Notes: generated from the letters alone by a model not told the origin. DNA of 15,238 bases from a bacterium (GCA_035370465.1 DAOOVW010000038.1:1-15238); one strand, 5' to 3'. Shown: positions 1 to 8,402, counted from the first letter of the stretch. A program made the numbers and translations.

Positions 1-391
1 ATATAACTATAAGGTATTTTTTTTATCTAATTTCAAATCATTGCTTATTATAATATATTTTCCCATCTGTTCTATTGCTTTATGAAGACAATCTTTTATC
101 AAGAACAAATAAACTTTCTTTTATTCCAAAAGAATTCACCTGTATTAGAATATTCTTTAATGTGGTTACATCTTTTATACTGCCTGGGTAAATAGTGAAA
201 AAAACGGCAATAATGATGACTCTTCAAAAACTATACCTTGACTTAAAACTACCTCTCACTTTTATTATTTGCCCTGTATTTATATCTTGCTTCCCTAAAT
301 AATTTCTCCTTTGTCTCGATTGTTTCTTCCCTTTATCCCAATAACTTTCTCCTTCATATACATAAACATTCTTCCCTATTTTCTGTTCTAT
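1..391 (-). pseudogene. Decayed IS4/IS1634-type transposase relic
   Basis: No intact gene covers the left edge, but the minus strand keeps recognisable transposase pieces in one frame. From 391 down to 224 it reads an N-terminal segment containing VYVYEGESYWDKGKKQ and a YLGKQD-NTGQII stretch, typical of the N-terminus of IS1634-like DDE transposases of the IS4 superfamily, and then hits a TGA at 226-224. Beyond that stop the same frame continues to about 85 with YPGSIKDVTTLKNIL and FGIKESLFVLD, which match the family's PGSI-DV-TL and LFVLD-(R/K)G blocks around the second catalytic Asp. The middle of the protein is missing, so an internal deletion is inferred. After LFVLDK the frame closes at a TAA; shifting frame gives a plausible continuation (KAIEQMGKYII) running off the window edge. 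No in-frame ATG is present at the upstream end. Family assignment is from remembered motifs, so a related IS4-group family is possible. Confidence 0.62.
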
Positions 392-435
392 TTATATAAC
401 TATGTTATTAATATCGCAGGATTTTAGGATAAAAA

Positions 436-1758
436 TTAAAAACGGAAATGTTTGAATTGGGGAAGATATTCTTTATTTTTTTCAAACATCTCTTTTACCA
501 TTTTTTTTATTTCTGCAAGTGAAAGAACACTGGCTGAGAGAGGGTCATAACAAATTGCATGATATACCATTTCAGCGTCTCCAGTTAAAGCACCTTCCAC
601 TGCCATTTCTTCAGAAGATATATTAACATTATTTAGTGCTGCACATTGAGGAGGTAGTGACCCTACATATATTGAATTAAATCCCCTTTTATCAGCCAGA
701 ACTGGAATTTCTACACAAGCACCATAAGGGAGATTAGGAATAATCCCAGTATTTGGAAGATTACCATTAAATAAAAATGGTTCTCCTCCCATCCATGCGT
801 TGATAATACTTGCTGCATATTCATGTCCCCTCTCTAAGGAAATTGGTTCTTCTAACCATTTTTTAATATCATTTTTCCATGTCTCTTCTCTTGTAAGATA
901 TTCATTAAGAATATATGCATGTTTTCCTGGATTCCAACCAGTTCCATAAGTACAATATTTTTCTATTAGGTCCTGTCTCTTTCTAAACCACCAGTTATAT
1001 TCAGAATTATGTCCACTTGATTCAGTAACATAATAGCCAAGTGACAAAAACATTTCATTTCTTACTATTTCTTCCTGATATATTTCTTTATTATTTTTTA
1101 CAACTTTTCTGATTAATGGATATGCGTCTTTACCATCTTTTTTAAACTCAACAAACCATGCCTGATGGTTAATTCCTGCACATAAGTAAGTAATCTGGTC
1201 CATAGTTGCCCCTATCCATTTAGCAAGCATTTCTGCTGTACCTTGAACACTATGGCATAATCCAGTAACTTTTATAGATGTTTTTCTTTGCATTGCTCTA
1301 CATAACATCGCCATAGGATTAGTATAATTTAAAAAAATTGCATCGGGACATTGCTTTTCAATGTCTTTACATATATCAAGCATAACAGGTATGGTTCTTA
1401 ACGCTCTAAAAATACCAGCAGCACCTCTTGTATCTCCTACATTAAAATCCACTCCATACTTTTTAGGAATTTCTATATCATATCTCCAGACATGAACACC
1501 ACCTGCAAGAATTGTGCAAATAACTGCATCTGCATCTTTTAACGATGTTTTTCTATCAGTTGTAACTTCAAGTTTAGCAGGATATTTACCCACTTCAATA
1601 ATTTTTTCTACTGCCCTTTTTATAAATTCAAGTCGTTCCTTGTCAATATCCATTAAACTTATAGTTGCATCTCTTAGTAATGGATAAGTTAAAATATCTT
1701 TTACCAAGGCACGTGTAAAACCAAAACTTCCTGCTCCAATAAATGATATTTTTGCCAT
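436..1758 (-). CDS. GH4 family alpha-galactosidase-like glycosidase (MelA/AglA group)
   Basis: This 440-residue protein is a glycoside hydrolase family 4 enzyme. GH4 enzymes cleave glycosides in the cytosol by a redox mechanism using NAD+ and Mn2+. A Rossmann start is visible at residues 3-14 (ISFIGAGSFGFT). Further GH4 signatures are GDTRGAAGIFRALRTIP (108-124), NYTNPMAM (144-151), CHSVQGT (168-174) and GINHQAW (195-201). C168 and H198 fit the metal ligands known for the family. The CHSVQGT block resembles MelA-type alpha-galactosidases, but alpha-glucosidase or alpha-glucuronidase activity cannot be excluded. Length is usual for GH4 and there is no signal peptide. It starts 11 nt after the pyruvate phosphate dikinase stop, and its SD (AAAGGAG) fills that gap, so the two are very probably co-transcribed. 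No clear hairpin terminator follows it. Confidence 0.9.
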   Translation of the reverse strand: MAKISFIGAGSFGFTRALVKDILTYPLLRDATISLMDIDKERLEFIKRAVEKIIEVGKYPAKLEVTTDRKTSLKDADAVICTILAGGVHVWRYDIEIPKKYGVDFNVGDTRGAAGIFRALRTIPVMLDICKDIEKQCPDAIFLNYTNPMAMLCRAMQRKTSIKVTGLCHSVQGTAEMLAKWIGATMDQITYLCAGINHQAWFVEFKKDGKDAYPLIRKVVKNNKEIYQEEIVRNEMFLSLGYYVTESSGHNSEYNWWFRKRQDLIEKYCTYGTGWNPGKHAYILNEYLTREETWKNDIKKWLEEPISLERGHEYAASIINAWMGGEPFLFNGNLPNTGIIPNLPYGACVEIPVLADKRGFNSIYVGSLPPQCAALNNVNISSEEMAVEGALTGDAEMVYHAICYDPLSASVLSLAEIKKMVKEMFEKNKEYLPQFKHFRF

Positions 1759-1769
1759 TTATTCTCCTT

Positions 1770-4442
1770 TTACTTATCTCTCCATTTATCTTTCAATTTT
1801 TCTTCTATTACTGCCTGTGCAGCAGAAATTCGTGCAACAGGAACTCTATATGGAGAACACGAAACATAATTCATTCCAACTCTATGACAAAATTTTACAC
1901 TCTCAGGGTCCCCACCATGTTCTCCGCATATTCCCACTTCAAGGCCTGGATTTGTACTTCTACCTTTCTTAATTCCCATTTCTACAAGTTGTCCTACTCC
2001 TTCCTGGTCAAGAGTCATAAATGGGTCATCGTTCAAAATTTTTTTATCTAAATAATAAAATAAAAATTTAGCTGCATCATCTCTGCTAAAACCTAATGTC
2101 ATCTGTGTCAAATCATTTGTCCCAAAAGAGAAAAATTCTGCTTCTTTTGCAATCTGGTCCGCTGTTAATGCCGCCCTTGGAACTTCTATCATTGTCCCAA
2201 CCATATATTTTATTTTAACACCATATTTTTTCATTACTTCTTCCGCAACTCTCACAACTACTTCTTTCTGATTTGCTAACTCATTTACATTTCCTACAAG
2301 TGGTATCATAATTTCAGGAATAACTTCTATACCTTCTTTTGCAAGTTCACACGCCCCTTCCATAATTGCCCTTGCCTGCATTTCTGTAATTTCAGGGTAT
2401 GTTATTCCAAGTCGACATCCACGATGTCCAAGCATAGGATTAAATTCATGTAGTTGTTCAACTCTTTTAAGAATTCTTTCTTTCTCTTCTACCTTTTTCC
2501 TATCCTCTTTCCTCTCCTTCAGTAACGCAATTTCAACCATTAATTCCTCTCTTTTTGGTAAAAATTCATGCAAAGGTGGGTCAAGAGTCCTTATAATAAC
2601 AGGAAAACCAGCCATTTCTTTAAAAATCCCTTTGAAATCATTTTTTTGAAATGGTAATAACTTATCAAGTGCTTTTCTCCTTGCCTCTTCTGTTTCTGCC
2701 ATTATCATTTCCTGAACTATTGGTAATCTTTCAGGAGCAAAAAACATATGTTCAGTTCTGCAAAGTCCTATTCCTTCTGCCCCAAATTCTCTTGCTTTTT
2801 TTGCATCCTGTGGAGTATCTGCATTTGTTCTAACCCCAATTTTCCTTATTTCATCAGCCCAATCCATTAACTTTTTAAATTCTCCTGTTATCCCGCCTTC
2901 AATTGTAGGAACTTGTCCAAACATAACATTTCCAGTTCCACCATCTATTGTTATCCATTCCCCTTCTTTTATTTCTATATCTCCAACTTTTATAATTTTT
3001 CTTATTTCATCCACCTGTAAAGCACCACAACCAACAATACATGGTTTTCCCATACCTCTTGCAACAACAGCAGCGTGACTGGTCATCCCCCCTCTACTCG
3101 TCAAAATTCCTTTTGCTGCATTCATACCATGAATATCATCTGGCGATGTTTCAACTCTTACAAGAATAACTGGCTCTTTCTTTGCTTTTTCTTCTGCTTC
3201 ATCTGCTGTAAATACAACTTTCCCACTTGCTGCTCCTGGTGAAGCAGGAAGTCCTTTTGCAATTGGTTCAACTTTTACTTTTGGGTCAAGAATTGGATGA
3301 AGTAATTGGTCAATCTGAGATGGTTCAACTCTCATTATGCCCTCTTCTTTTGTAATTAATCCTTCTTCAACCATATCCACTGCTATTTTAACCGCTGCCA
3401 GTGGTGTCCTCTTACCAGTTCTTGTTTGAAGCATATAAAGAGTACCTTTTTCAATTGTAAATTCAAAGTCCTGAACATCTCTGTAATGTTTTTCAAGCCG
3501 TTGTGTAATTTCTACTAATTGATTATAAACTTCTGGCATTTCTTTTTTAAGTTCACTTATTGGTTTTGGAGTCCTTATTCCCGCAACAACATCTTCTCCC
3601 TGTGCATTTGTTAGATATTCCCCATAAAATTCTTTTTCTCCTGTTGCCGGGTTTCTTGTAAATCCAACACCTGTTCCTGAATCATATCCCATATTTCCAA
3701 AAACCATTGTTACAATATTAACTGCTGTTCCTAAATCATCAGGTATCTTATTTAATTTTCTGTATGTGATTGCTCGTGGGTTATTCCATGATTTAAAGAC
3801 GGCCTCTATGGCTCTTTTCAATTGAACCATTGGGTCCTGTGGAAATTCCTCCCCCGTTTCTTCTTTATATACTTGTTTATATTTTTTAACTATATCTTTT
3901 AGGTCATCACCTGTTAATTCAGAATCATACTTTACTCCTTTTTCTTCTTTCTTTTCTTCTAAATATTTTTCAAACTTATTTTTATCTATTCCCATAACAA
4001 CATTTCCAAACATCTGAATAAATCTTCTATAAGCATCATAAGCAAATCTTTCATCACCTGAAATTTTTGCCAGCCCCTTTACTACTTCATCATTAAGCCC
4101 TAAATTTAAAATTGTATCCATCATACCTGGCATGGAAAATTTTGCTCCTGACCTTACTGAAACAAGAAGTGGATTTTCAGGAGAACCAAATTTTTTCCCG
4201 GTAGCTTTTTCAAGTCTTTTTAGATATTTTTTAAGTTCTTCATCAAAACCATCAGGAAGTTTCTCATTGTGTTGATAAAAGTAAGTACACATTTCTGTTG
4301 TAATTGTAAAACCAGGTGGAACTGGTATTCCTGCATTTATCATTTCTGCAAGTCCTGCTCCTTTTCCACCAAGTAAGTCCTTCATATCTCCTGTTCCTTC
4401 TGCTTTTCCTTCACCAAAAAAATAAATATATTTTTTCTCCAT
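1770..4442 (-). CDS. ppdK: Pyruvate, phosphate dikinase
   Basis: Catalyses reversible conversion of pyruvate, ATP and phosphate to phosphoenolpyruvate, AMP and pyrophosphate. With the chosen start the protein has 890 residues, close to the usual length of about 875-890. An N-terminal ATP-grasp half (about 10-350) includes GGKGAGLAEM near residue 25 and SVRSGAKFSMPGMMDT near 95. The swivelling phosphohistidine domain carries GGMTSHAAVVARGMG with the catalytic His at 456. The C-terminal PEP/pyruvate barrel has GLCRTEHMF near 560, GTNDLTQ near 775 and ICGEHGGDP with the catalytic Cys at 839. A longer frame opens with TTG at 4463, but the SD (AGGAGG) lies inside that extension, 6 nt before the ATG at 4442, so the ATG is preferred. 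A promoter sits just upstream. The gene leads a two-gene run with the GH4 enzyme, suggesting a role in carbohydrate-linked PEP/pyruvate balance with pyrophosphate economy. Confidence 0.97.
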   Translation of the reverse strand: MEKKYIYFFGEGKAEGTGDMKDLLGGKGAGLAEMINAGIPVPPGFTITTEMCTYFYQHNEKLPDGFDEELKKYLKRLEKATGKKFGSPENPLLVSVRSGAKFSMPGMMDTILNLGLNDEVVKGLAKISGDERFAYDAYRRFIQMFGNVVMGIDKNKFEKYLEEKKEEKGVKYDSELTGDDLKDIVKKYKQVYKEETGEEFPQDPMVQLKRAIEAVFKSWNNPRAITYRKLNKIPDDLGTAVNIVTMVFGNMGYDSGTGVGFTRNPATGEKEFYGEYLTNAQGEDVVAGIRTPKPISELKKEMPEVYNQLVEITQRLEKHYRDVQDFEFTIEKGTLYMLQTRTGKRTPLAAVKIAVDMVEEGLITKEEGIMRVEPSQIDQLLHPILDPKVKVEPIAKGLPASPGAASGKVVFTADEAEEKAKKEPVILVRVETSPDDIHGMNAAKGILTSRGGMTSHAAVVARGMGKPCIVGCGALQVDEIRKIIKVGDIEIKEGEWITIDGGTGNVMFGQVPTIEGGITGEFKKLMDWADEIRKIGVRTNADTPQDAKKAREFGAEGIGLCRTEHMFFAPERLPIVQEMIMAETEEARRKALDKLLPFQKNDFKGIFKEMAGFPVIIRTLDPPLHEFLPKREELMVEIALLKERKEDRKKVEEKERILKRVEQLHEFNPMLGHRGCRLGITYPEITEMQARAIMEGACELAKEGIEVIPEIMIPLVGNVNELANQKEVVVRVAEEVMKKYGVKIKYMVGTMIEVPRAALTADQIAKEAEFFSFGTNDLTQMTLGFSRDDAAKFLFYYLDKKILNDDPFMTLDQEGVGQLVEMGIKKGRSTNPGLEVGICGEHGGDPESVKFCHRVGMNYVSCSPYRVPVARISAAQAVIEEKLKDKWRDK

Positions 4443-4484
4443 CTTTTTCCTCCTTGATATCAATATTTTATTTTTTAATTCTGT

Positions 4485-4513
4485 ATGATAACTTTTTTTG
4501 ATGTATAAGTCAA
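4485..4513 (-). promoter_or_regulatory. Candidate sigma70-type promoter for ppdK-GH4
   Basis: On the minus strand a TTGACT -35 box (4513-4508) and a TATCAT -10 box (4490-4485) are separated by exactly 17 nt. Transcription would begin near 4478, giving a leader of about 35 nt before the ppdK ATG at 4442. The -35 box overlaps the stop codon of the upstream phosphoesterase gene. The 67-nt gap contains no obvious terminator, so read-through from the upstream run is also possible. Confidence 0.55.
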
Positions 4514-5982
4514 CTAAATTTAACCCATTTTGTTAGCAAATTTTCGCCAGAACGAACACCAATTTTTTTTAGAAACTCAATATGTTTTGAAAAATCCCCT
4601 ACTTCAAGTAAGTTATGAGCATCTGAGGCAAGAGAAATTTTAATACCATTTTCTATACATCTTTCAAAAAAAACAGGGTCTGGGTTATTGGTATGAAAAT
4701 TTAATTCTGCACACACATTATATTTCTTCAAGATTTTTACAACATCTGAATAAATATCCTCTGGTGGGAGTATTTTATTCCTTACAAAATATCTTAAAGG
4801 ATGAGCAAGAATATCTATATTATTTCTGCATACAAATTCCGTAAATTTTAAAAATCCACTTTTTATTTTTTTATAACTTACTTTATATTCTTCCGGTAAA
4901 TAATGAACTGCTCCTATTAAATAATCAATACCATTTCTATCTTCTGGTAAAAGTGTTATTTTCCCATTTTTATCACATTCAACTTCCATTCCAACTTTTA
5001 CATAACTATTTTTAATAGGAAATATTTTCTCTTTAAATTTTTCTATTCTGCTTTTCCCTTCTTTTTTTGACTGATAAATTATATCCACCCCATCTAAAAA
5101 TTTATAACCCCAGTAATCATCTTTTGAAAGATAAAGTTGCCCTGAATGTTCTGTAAGAACAATACCATCAAGTCCAAAAATTTTCGCCCTTTCTATGTTT
5201 TTTTTACTCTCTACATTCTCTCTACAATAAGCAAATTCAGTATGACAATGAAAATCAATTAAAGGAAATGGTGCTTCCATACATAAGGACTTTTTTTGAA
5301 ACTTAATTTTTTCTTTATTTATTTCTATTATGTAATAGGAAAATGGACTTTCACATATAGCAGGTAAAGTTAAAAAGTAAATTCCTTTATGTTTTTTTTC
5401 TTTTATTCCTTTATGATAATGTCCACTTATAGACACTAAAACATTATTCTCTTTATATAAATTTAAAATTTCTTCATCATTTTCAAAATTATAAGGATAA
5501 CCACCTTCTATTTTTGGATAAATAATATTATGCTGAATAGTAATAATTTTTTTATCTCTAAACTGCTGAGAGAATTTTTTGAATTTTTCAATTTCCTGTT
5601 TTTTTCTATAACATTTTTCATCTTTCAGGTAATTGTCACAAAAGGGATAAAAAATATATTCCCCATAAATTAAAGGTAATGTTGAATTTCCGGATAATTT
5701 ACAAAATTTACTGAATTCAATATCATGGTTTCCTCTGACCAAAATAAATGGTTTTTTCTCTTTTTCAATAATTTTTTTAATTTCAAGAAAATCATTTTCT
5801 GTACATGAAAGAGTCCTATTATCAACAAAATCACCACATACAACAATAACATCAAAGTTTTCTTTTTCTCTCCTTAAAATTCTTTCAACAAATTCAGGAC
5901 CAATCTCATATTTTCTTTCAGGAAGTCCAATATAACTACTATCAGAAACATAATGTATATCACCTATTGCTAAAATTCTCAT
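4510..5982 (-). CDS. Metallophosphoesterase-PHP domain fusion protein
   Basis: This 490-residue soluble protein joins two unrelated metal-dependent phosphoesterase folds. Residues 1-225 are a calcineurin-like metallophosphoesterase with its full ligand set visible: D8 and H10 (GDIH), D51 (CGDFVDN), N85-H86 (RGNHD), H151 and H188/H190 (SGHYH). Residues 238-480 are a PHP domain with H245/H247 (DFHCH), H279 (LTEHSG), E333 (GMEVE), H360 (GAVHYLP), H394 (LAHPLRY) and D454/H456 (SDAH), resembling the histidinol-phosphatase/polymerase-associated PHP group. Both active sites therefore look intact. Its ATG overlaps the ribF stop by 4 nt (ATGA), and AAGGA lies 7 nt upstream, so it is probably translationally coupled to ribF. 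The substrate is unknown. A phosphomonoester or phosphodiester, possibly a nucleotide or cofactor such as FMN/FAD, is only inferred from the neighbour. No histidine-biosynthesis genes are nearby, so a HisK role is not supported. Confidence 0.88.
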   Translation of the reverse strand: MRILAIGDIHYVSDSSYIGLPERKYEIGPEFVERILRREKENFDVIVVCGDFVDNRTLSCTENDFLEIKKIIEKEKKPFILVRGNHDIEFSKFCKLSGNSTLPLIYGEYIFYPFCDNYLKDEKCYRKKQEIEKFKKFSQQFRDKKIITIQHNIIYPKIEGGYPYNFENDEEILNLYKENNVLVSISGHYHKGIKEKKHKGIYFLTLPAICESPFSYYIIEINKEKIKFQKKSLCMEAPFPLIDFHCHTEFAYCRENVESKKNIERAKIFGLDGIVLTEHSGQLYLSKDDYWGYKFLDGVDIIYQSKKEGKSRIEKFKEKIFPIKNSYVKVGMEVECDKNGKITLLPEDRNGIDYLIGAVHYLPEEYKVSYKKIKSGFLKFTEFVCRNNIDILAHPLRYFVRNKILPPEDIYSDVVKILKKYNVCAELNFHTNNPDPVFFERCIENGIKISLASDAHNLLEVGDFSKHIEFLKKIGVRSGENLLTKWVKFS

Positions 5983-6860
5983 TTTATTTCCTTAATTATA
6001 TTTATGTCTTTCTTAATTTGTTTTTTCAATTCATCAACAGATGAAAATTTTATCTCATCTCTAATTTTTTTCAAAAAAAACACCTCAATTGTTTCTCCAT
6101 AAATCTCTTGTTCAAAATCAAAAATATAAACTTCAACTCTTTTTCTTTTTTCTCCAAAAGTGGGACAATTCCCAACATTCAATCCCCCTTTGTATTTTTC
6201 CCCTTTATAAAAAACATATCCAGCATAAACACCCTGCCCTATTTCAATTTTTTCGTCTAACAGAACATTCGCAGTAGGAAAACCTATTTTTTTACCTCTG
6301 CCACTGCCAGCAACTACTTTTCCTTTAATGGAAAAATGCCTTCCTAAAAACTTATTTGCTCTTTCAATATTGCCTTCTCTCAAAAATTTTTTTATTTTAC
6401 TCGTATTTACAACTTCTCCATCTATCTCAACTGCATTAACAATATTAACTGAAAATCCATATTTTTTTGAAATATCTTTTAATAAATCAACATCCCATTT
6501 TCTATCCTTCCCAAATTTAAAATTAAAACCAACAACAATTTCTTTTACTCCTATTTTAATTAGAAATCCAATAAATTTTTCTCCATCCCAATTTTTTATC
6601 TCTTCAAAATCACTCCATATGCATATTTCAATTCCATATTTTTTCAATAGAGAAATTTTCTCTTCAAATGGAGTAATATAAGATTCTAACGGGAAATTTT
6701 TAAAGGTAAAAACAGCAGGAATTTTATTTTTTCCTTTTGAAATAGAAATAATTTTTTTTATTAACTTTTGATGTCCTAAATGAACCCCATCAAATTTTCC
6801 AATGCCAATAACTAAACCCTCTTCAATTTTTATTTTTTGATGAATATTGTAGATTTTCAC
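5979..6860 (-). CDS. ribF: Bifunctional riboflavin kinase/FMN adenylyltransferase
   Basis: Makes FMN and then FAD from riboflavin with two ATP-using domains. The N-terminal adenylyltransferase domain has GKFDGVHLGH (21-30, the HxGH nucleotidyltransferase motif), VVGFNFKFGKDR (109-120) and VNTSKIKKFL (151-160, a variant of the usual SSSxIR motif). The C-terminal riboflavin kinase domain (about 174-290) contains GRGKKIGFPTANV (187-199), GVYAGYV (210-216) and the conserved NVGNCPTF (228-235). Length of 293 is normal for the family. The start is GTG; GAGGA from the last codons of the preceding gene supplies the SD about 8 nt upstream, and the intergenic gap is only 3 nt. It sits fourth in a five-gene run and overlaps the following phosphoesterase-PHP gene by 4 nt. 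No FMN riboswitch is visible in front of it or in front of the run. Confidence 0.96.
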   Translation of the reverse strand: MKIYNIHQKIKIEEGLVIGIGKFDGVHLGHQKLIKKIISISKGKNKIPAVFTFKNFPLESYITPFEEKISLLKKYGIEICIWSDFEEIKNWDGEKFIGFLIKIGVKEIVVGFNFKFGKDRKWDVDLLKDISKKYGFSVNIVNAVEIDGEVVNTSKIKKFLREGNIERANKFLGRHFSIKGKVVAGSGRGKKIGFPTANVLLDEKIEIGQGVYAGYVFYKGEKYKGGLNVGNCPTFGEKRKRVEVYIFDFEQEIYGETIEVFFLKKIRDEIKFSSVDELKKQIKKDINIIKEIK

Positions 6861-6863
6861 AAA

Positions 6864-7616
6864 TTAATCCTCACTTCCACCCAAAATATCTCCTACTATT
6901 CCACCAAGTCCAAATTTTTCTCCGCCTTTTCTTACAACTTTTCCCCCAATTTCTCTTCTAAGACGCGATAATGTAATACTCTGTAAAATTATCTTGCCGG
7001 GACCTGTTAATGTTGCAAGAAATATGCCTTCTCCTCCAAAAATTGCTGTTTTTATATCTTTTACAAATTCAATATCATAATTAACCTTTTCTTCAAACCC
7101 AACAATACAACCAGTATCAACATGTATTTTTTCTCCAGGTGCTAAATCAACTGTATAAAAATCACCTCCAGCATGAATAAAAACTGTGCCAGGACCTGTA
7201 AATTTTTCAAGAATAAATCCTTCCCCACCAAAAAATGCAACACCAACTTTTTTTTGAAGAGCAATTGAAAAACCAACATCCTTAGTTGCACAAACAAATG
7301 AATCTCTTTGAGAAATAAAACTTTCACCATCTTTAAGTTCTATTGCTTGAATTTTACCGGGAAAATCCCCAGCAAAAGCAACATATCCATCTCCATTTAT
7401 AGGAGTAAAGTGAGTTGTGAACAAACTTTCTCCTGTTACTATCCTCGTAAAAACTCCTTTTAATTTATCATTTCTTGTATCTCCAACAATTTTGCTTTCC
7501 ATATTCATATTTTGACTTTTAAACATCATTTTCCCACCTTCTGCATAAATTTCCTCTCCTACTGAAAGATATATCTTTACAAATTGCAAATTACTACCAA
7601 TTATTTCGTATTTCAT
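6864..7616 (-). CDS. AIM24 / TIGR00266 family protein
   Basis: A 250-residue protein of the AIM24 (TIGR00266, formerly DUF124) family, beta-rich proteins related in fold to the TRAP/AIM24 barrel. Their biochemical role in bacteria is not established. Family features include an early EIYAEGGKMMF (22-32), GESLFTTHF (62-70), FAGDFPGKI (81-89) and the glycine-rich FGGEG...TGPG block. That block occurs twice, at about 124-151 and 189-215, showing an internal duplication. A Gly-rich tail (230-248) ends the protein. There is no signal peptide or membrane span. The frame extends upstream to an ATG at 7652, but that would overlap the preceding gene; the ATG at 7616 has GGAGGG 6 nt upstream and begins the conserved MKYEI sequence, so it is preferred. 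It lies 13 nt after the creatininase-family gene and 3 nt before ribF. Confidence 0.9.
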   Translation of the reverse strand: MKYEIIGSNLQFVKIYLSVGEEIYAEGGKMMFKSQNMNMESKIVGDTRNDKLKGVFTRIVTGESLFTTHFTPINGDGYVAFAGDFPGKIQAIELKDGESFISQRDSFVCATKDVGFSIALQKKVGVAFFGGEGFILEKFTGPGTVFIHAGGDFYTVDLAPGEKIHVDTGCIVGFEEKVNYDIEFVKDIKTAIFGGEGIFLATLTGPGKIILQSITLSRLRREIGGKVVRKGGEKFGLGGIVGDILGGSED

Positions 7617-7629
7617 TTTTTTCCCTCCA

Positions 7630-8400
7630 TTAGTAAGGAAATTTTTCATCAATTTTTGTTTTTGAAAGTTCTAAAATTATTTCTGAAATTCTATCTGTTG
7701 CTCCTTCAACAATTATTTTTCCTTTTTCTGCATTTGCCTTTTTAGGATTTCCATGACCAGAATTTGTCGTTAAAAGATGCCATTGTCTTGGAAGCCATAT
7801 TTTCTCTTCTTCTAATGATTTAAGTCGTGGTTTATTTACTCTTCCATCATCAGCCCATTCAAGGTGAACAAGGTCTGGATAAAGATACATCAACCATGAT
7901 GTTTCTGCCTCATGTCCATGTTCTCCATCTTTATCTTCACAGACATTTTCAACAATATCATTTCTAACATTCCACCAGTCAAGTAAAAAAATCCAGACAT
8001 TTGTTTTGCCAAAAATCTCTCTTATTAATGGCTTAAAATCATTTCCACCATGAGCATTAAGAAGTAAAAGTTTATAAATTTTATGATTTTCAAGTGACCA
8101 GATAATATCTTTTAAAATTGAAAGTTGAGTTGTTGGAGAAAAATGTAATACCAAAGGAAAACCAAAAGTGTTTGAATTAACACCAACTGGAATAGTTGGT
8201 AATACAATAACTTTTGCCCCTTTTTCTATTGCCTTTTTAGCACTTATTTCACTAATTTTAGAAGCAGCAAGTGTATCTGTTCCATAAGGAAGATGTAAAT
8301 TGTGTGGTTCTGTTGAACCCCATGGCAAAACAGCAACTTCAATTTTCCCTTTTTCTCTTACTTCTTTTAAAGTCATCTCTATTAAATTTACTTTTCCCAT
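7630..8400 (-). CDS. Creatininase-family amidohydrolase
   Basis: A 256-residue metal-dependent amidohydrolase of the creatininase fold. The metal-binding set is visible: E31, H33 and H36 in STEPHNLHLPYGTD, D42, H117 in NAHGGND, and E160/H161/H163/E164 in GEHGHEAETS. The family includes creatinine amidohydrolase, the FAPy deformylase ArfB of archaeal flavin/deazaflavin synthesis and the mycofactocin peptidase MftE, and sequence alone does not tell which substrate applies here. An unusual feature is PHN where many members have a longer acidic EQHG-like motif. The ATG is 2 nt after the GH28-like stop; the SD AAGGAG is formed by the last codons of that gene. It belongs to the run containing the AIM24 protein and ribF. 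Cytosolic; no signal peptide. Linking it to flavin chemistry or to sugar use is speculation from position only. Confidence 0.9.
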   Translation of the reverse strand: MGKVNLIEMTLKEVREKGKIEVAVLPWGSTEPHNLHLPYGTDTLAASKISEISAKKAIEKGAKVIVLPTIPVGVNSNTFGFPLVLHFSPTTQLSILKDIIWSLENHKIYKLLLLNAHGGNDFKPLIREIFGKTNVWIFLLDWWNVRNDIVENVCEDKDGEHGHEAETSWLMYLYPDLVHLEWADDGRVNKPRLKSLEEEKIWLPRQWHLLTTNSGHGNPKKANAEKGKIIVEGATDRISEIILELSKTKIDEKFPY

Positions 8401-8402
8401 AT

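Noticed and set aside
4443..4463. Longer pyruvate phosphate dikinase starting from TTG at 4463
   Set aside because: The extension contains the AGGAGG SD that serves the ATG at 4442, and the seven added residues are not conserved-looking.
6328..6681. Plus-strand open frame of 117 codons opposite ribF
   Set aside because: It lies entirely within ribF, has no plausible SD or promoter, and its composition is what the reverse complement of an A-rich gene yields.
6861..6900. FMN riboswitch ahead of ribF
   Set aside because: Only 3 nt separate ribF from the preceding gene, and no conserved riboswitch stems are visible there or in front of the run.
7617..7652. Longer AIM24 protein starting at the ATG at 7652
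   Set aside because: It would overlap the end of the creatininase-family gene and would swallow the GGAGGG site that correctly precedes the ATG at 7616.
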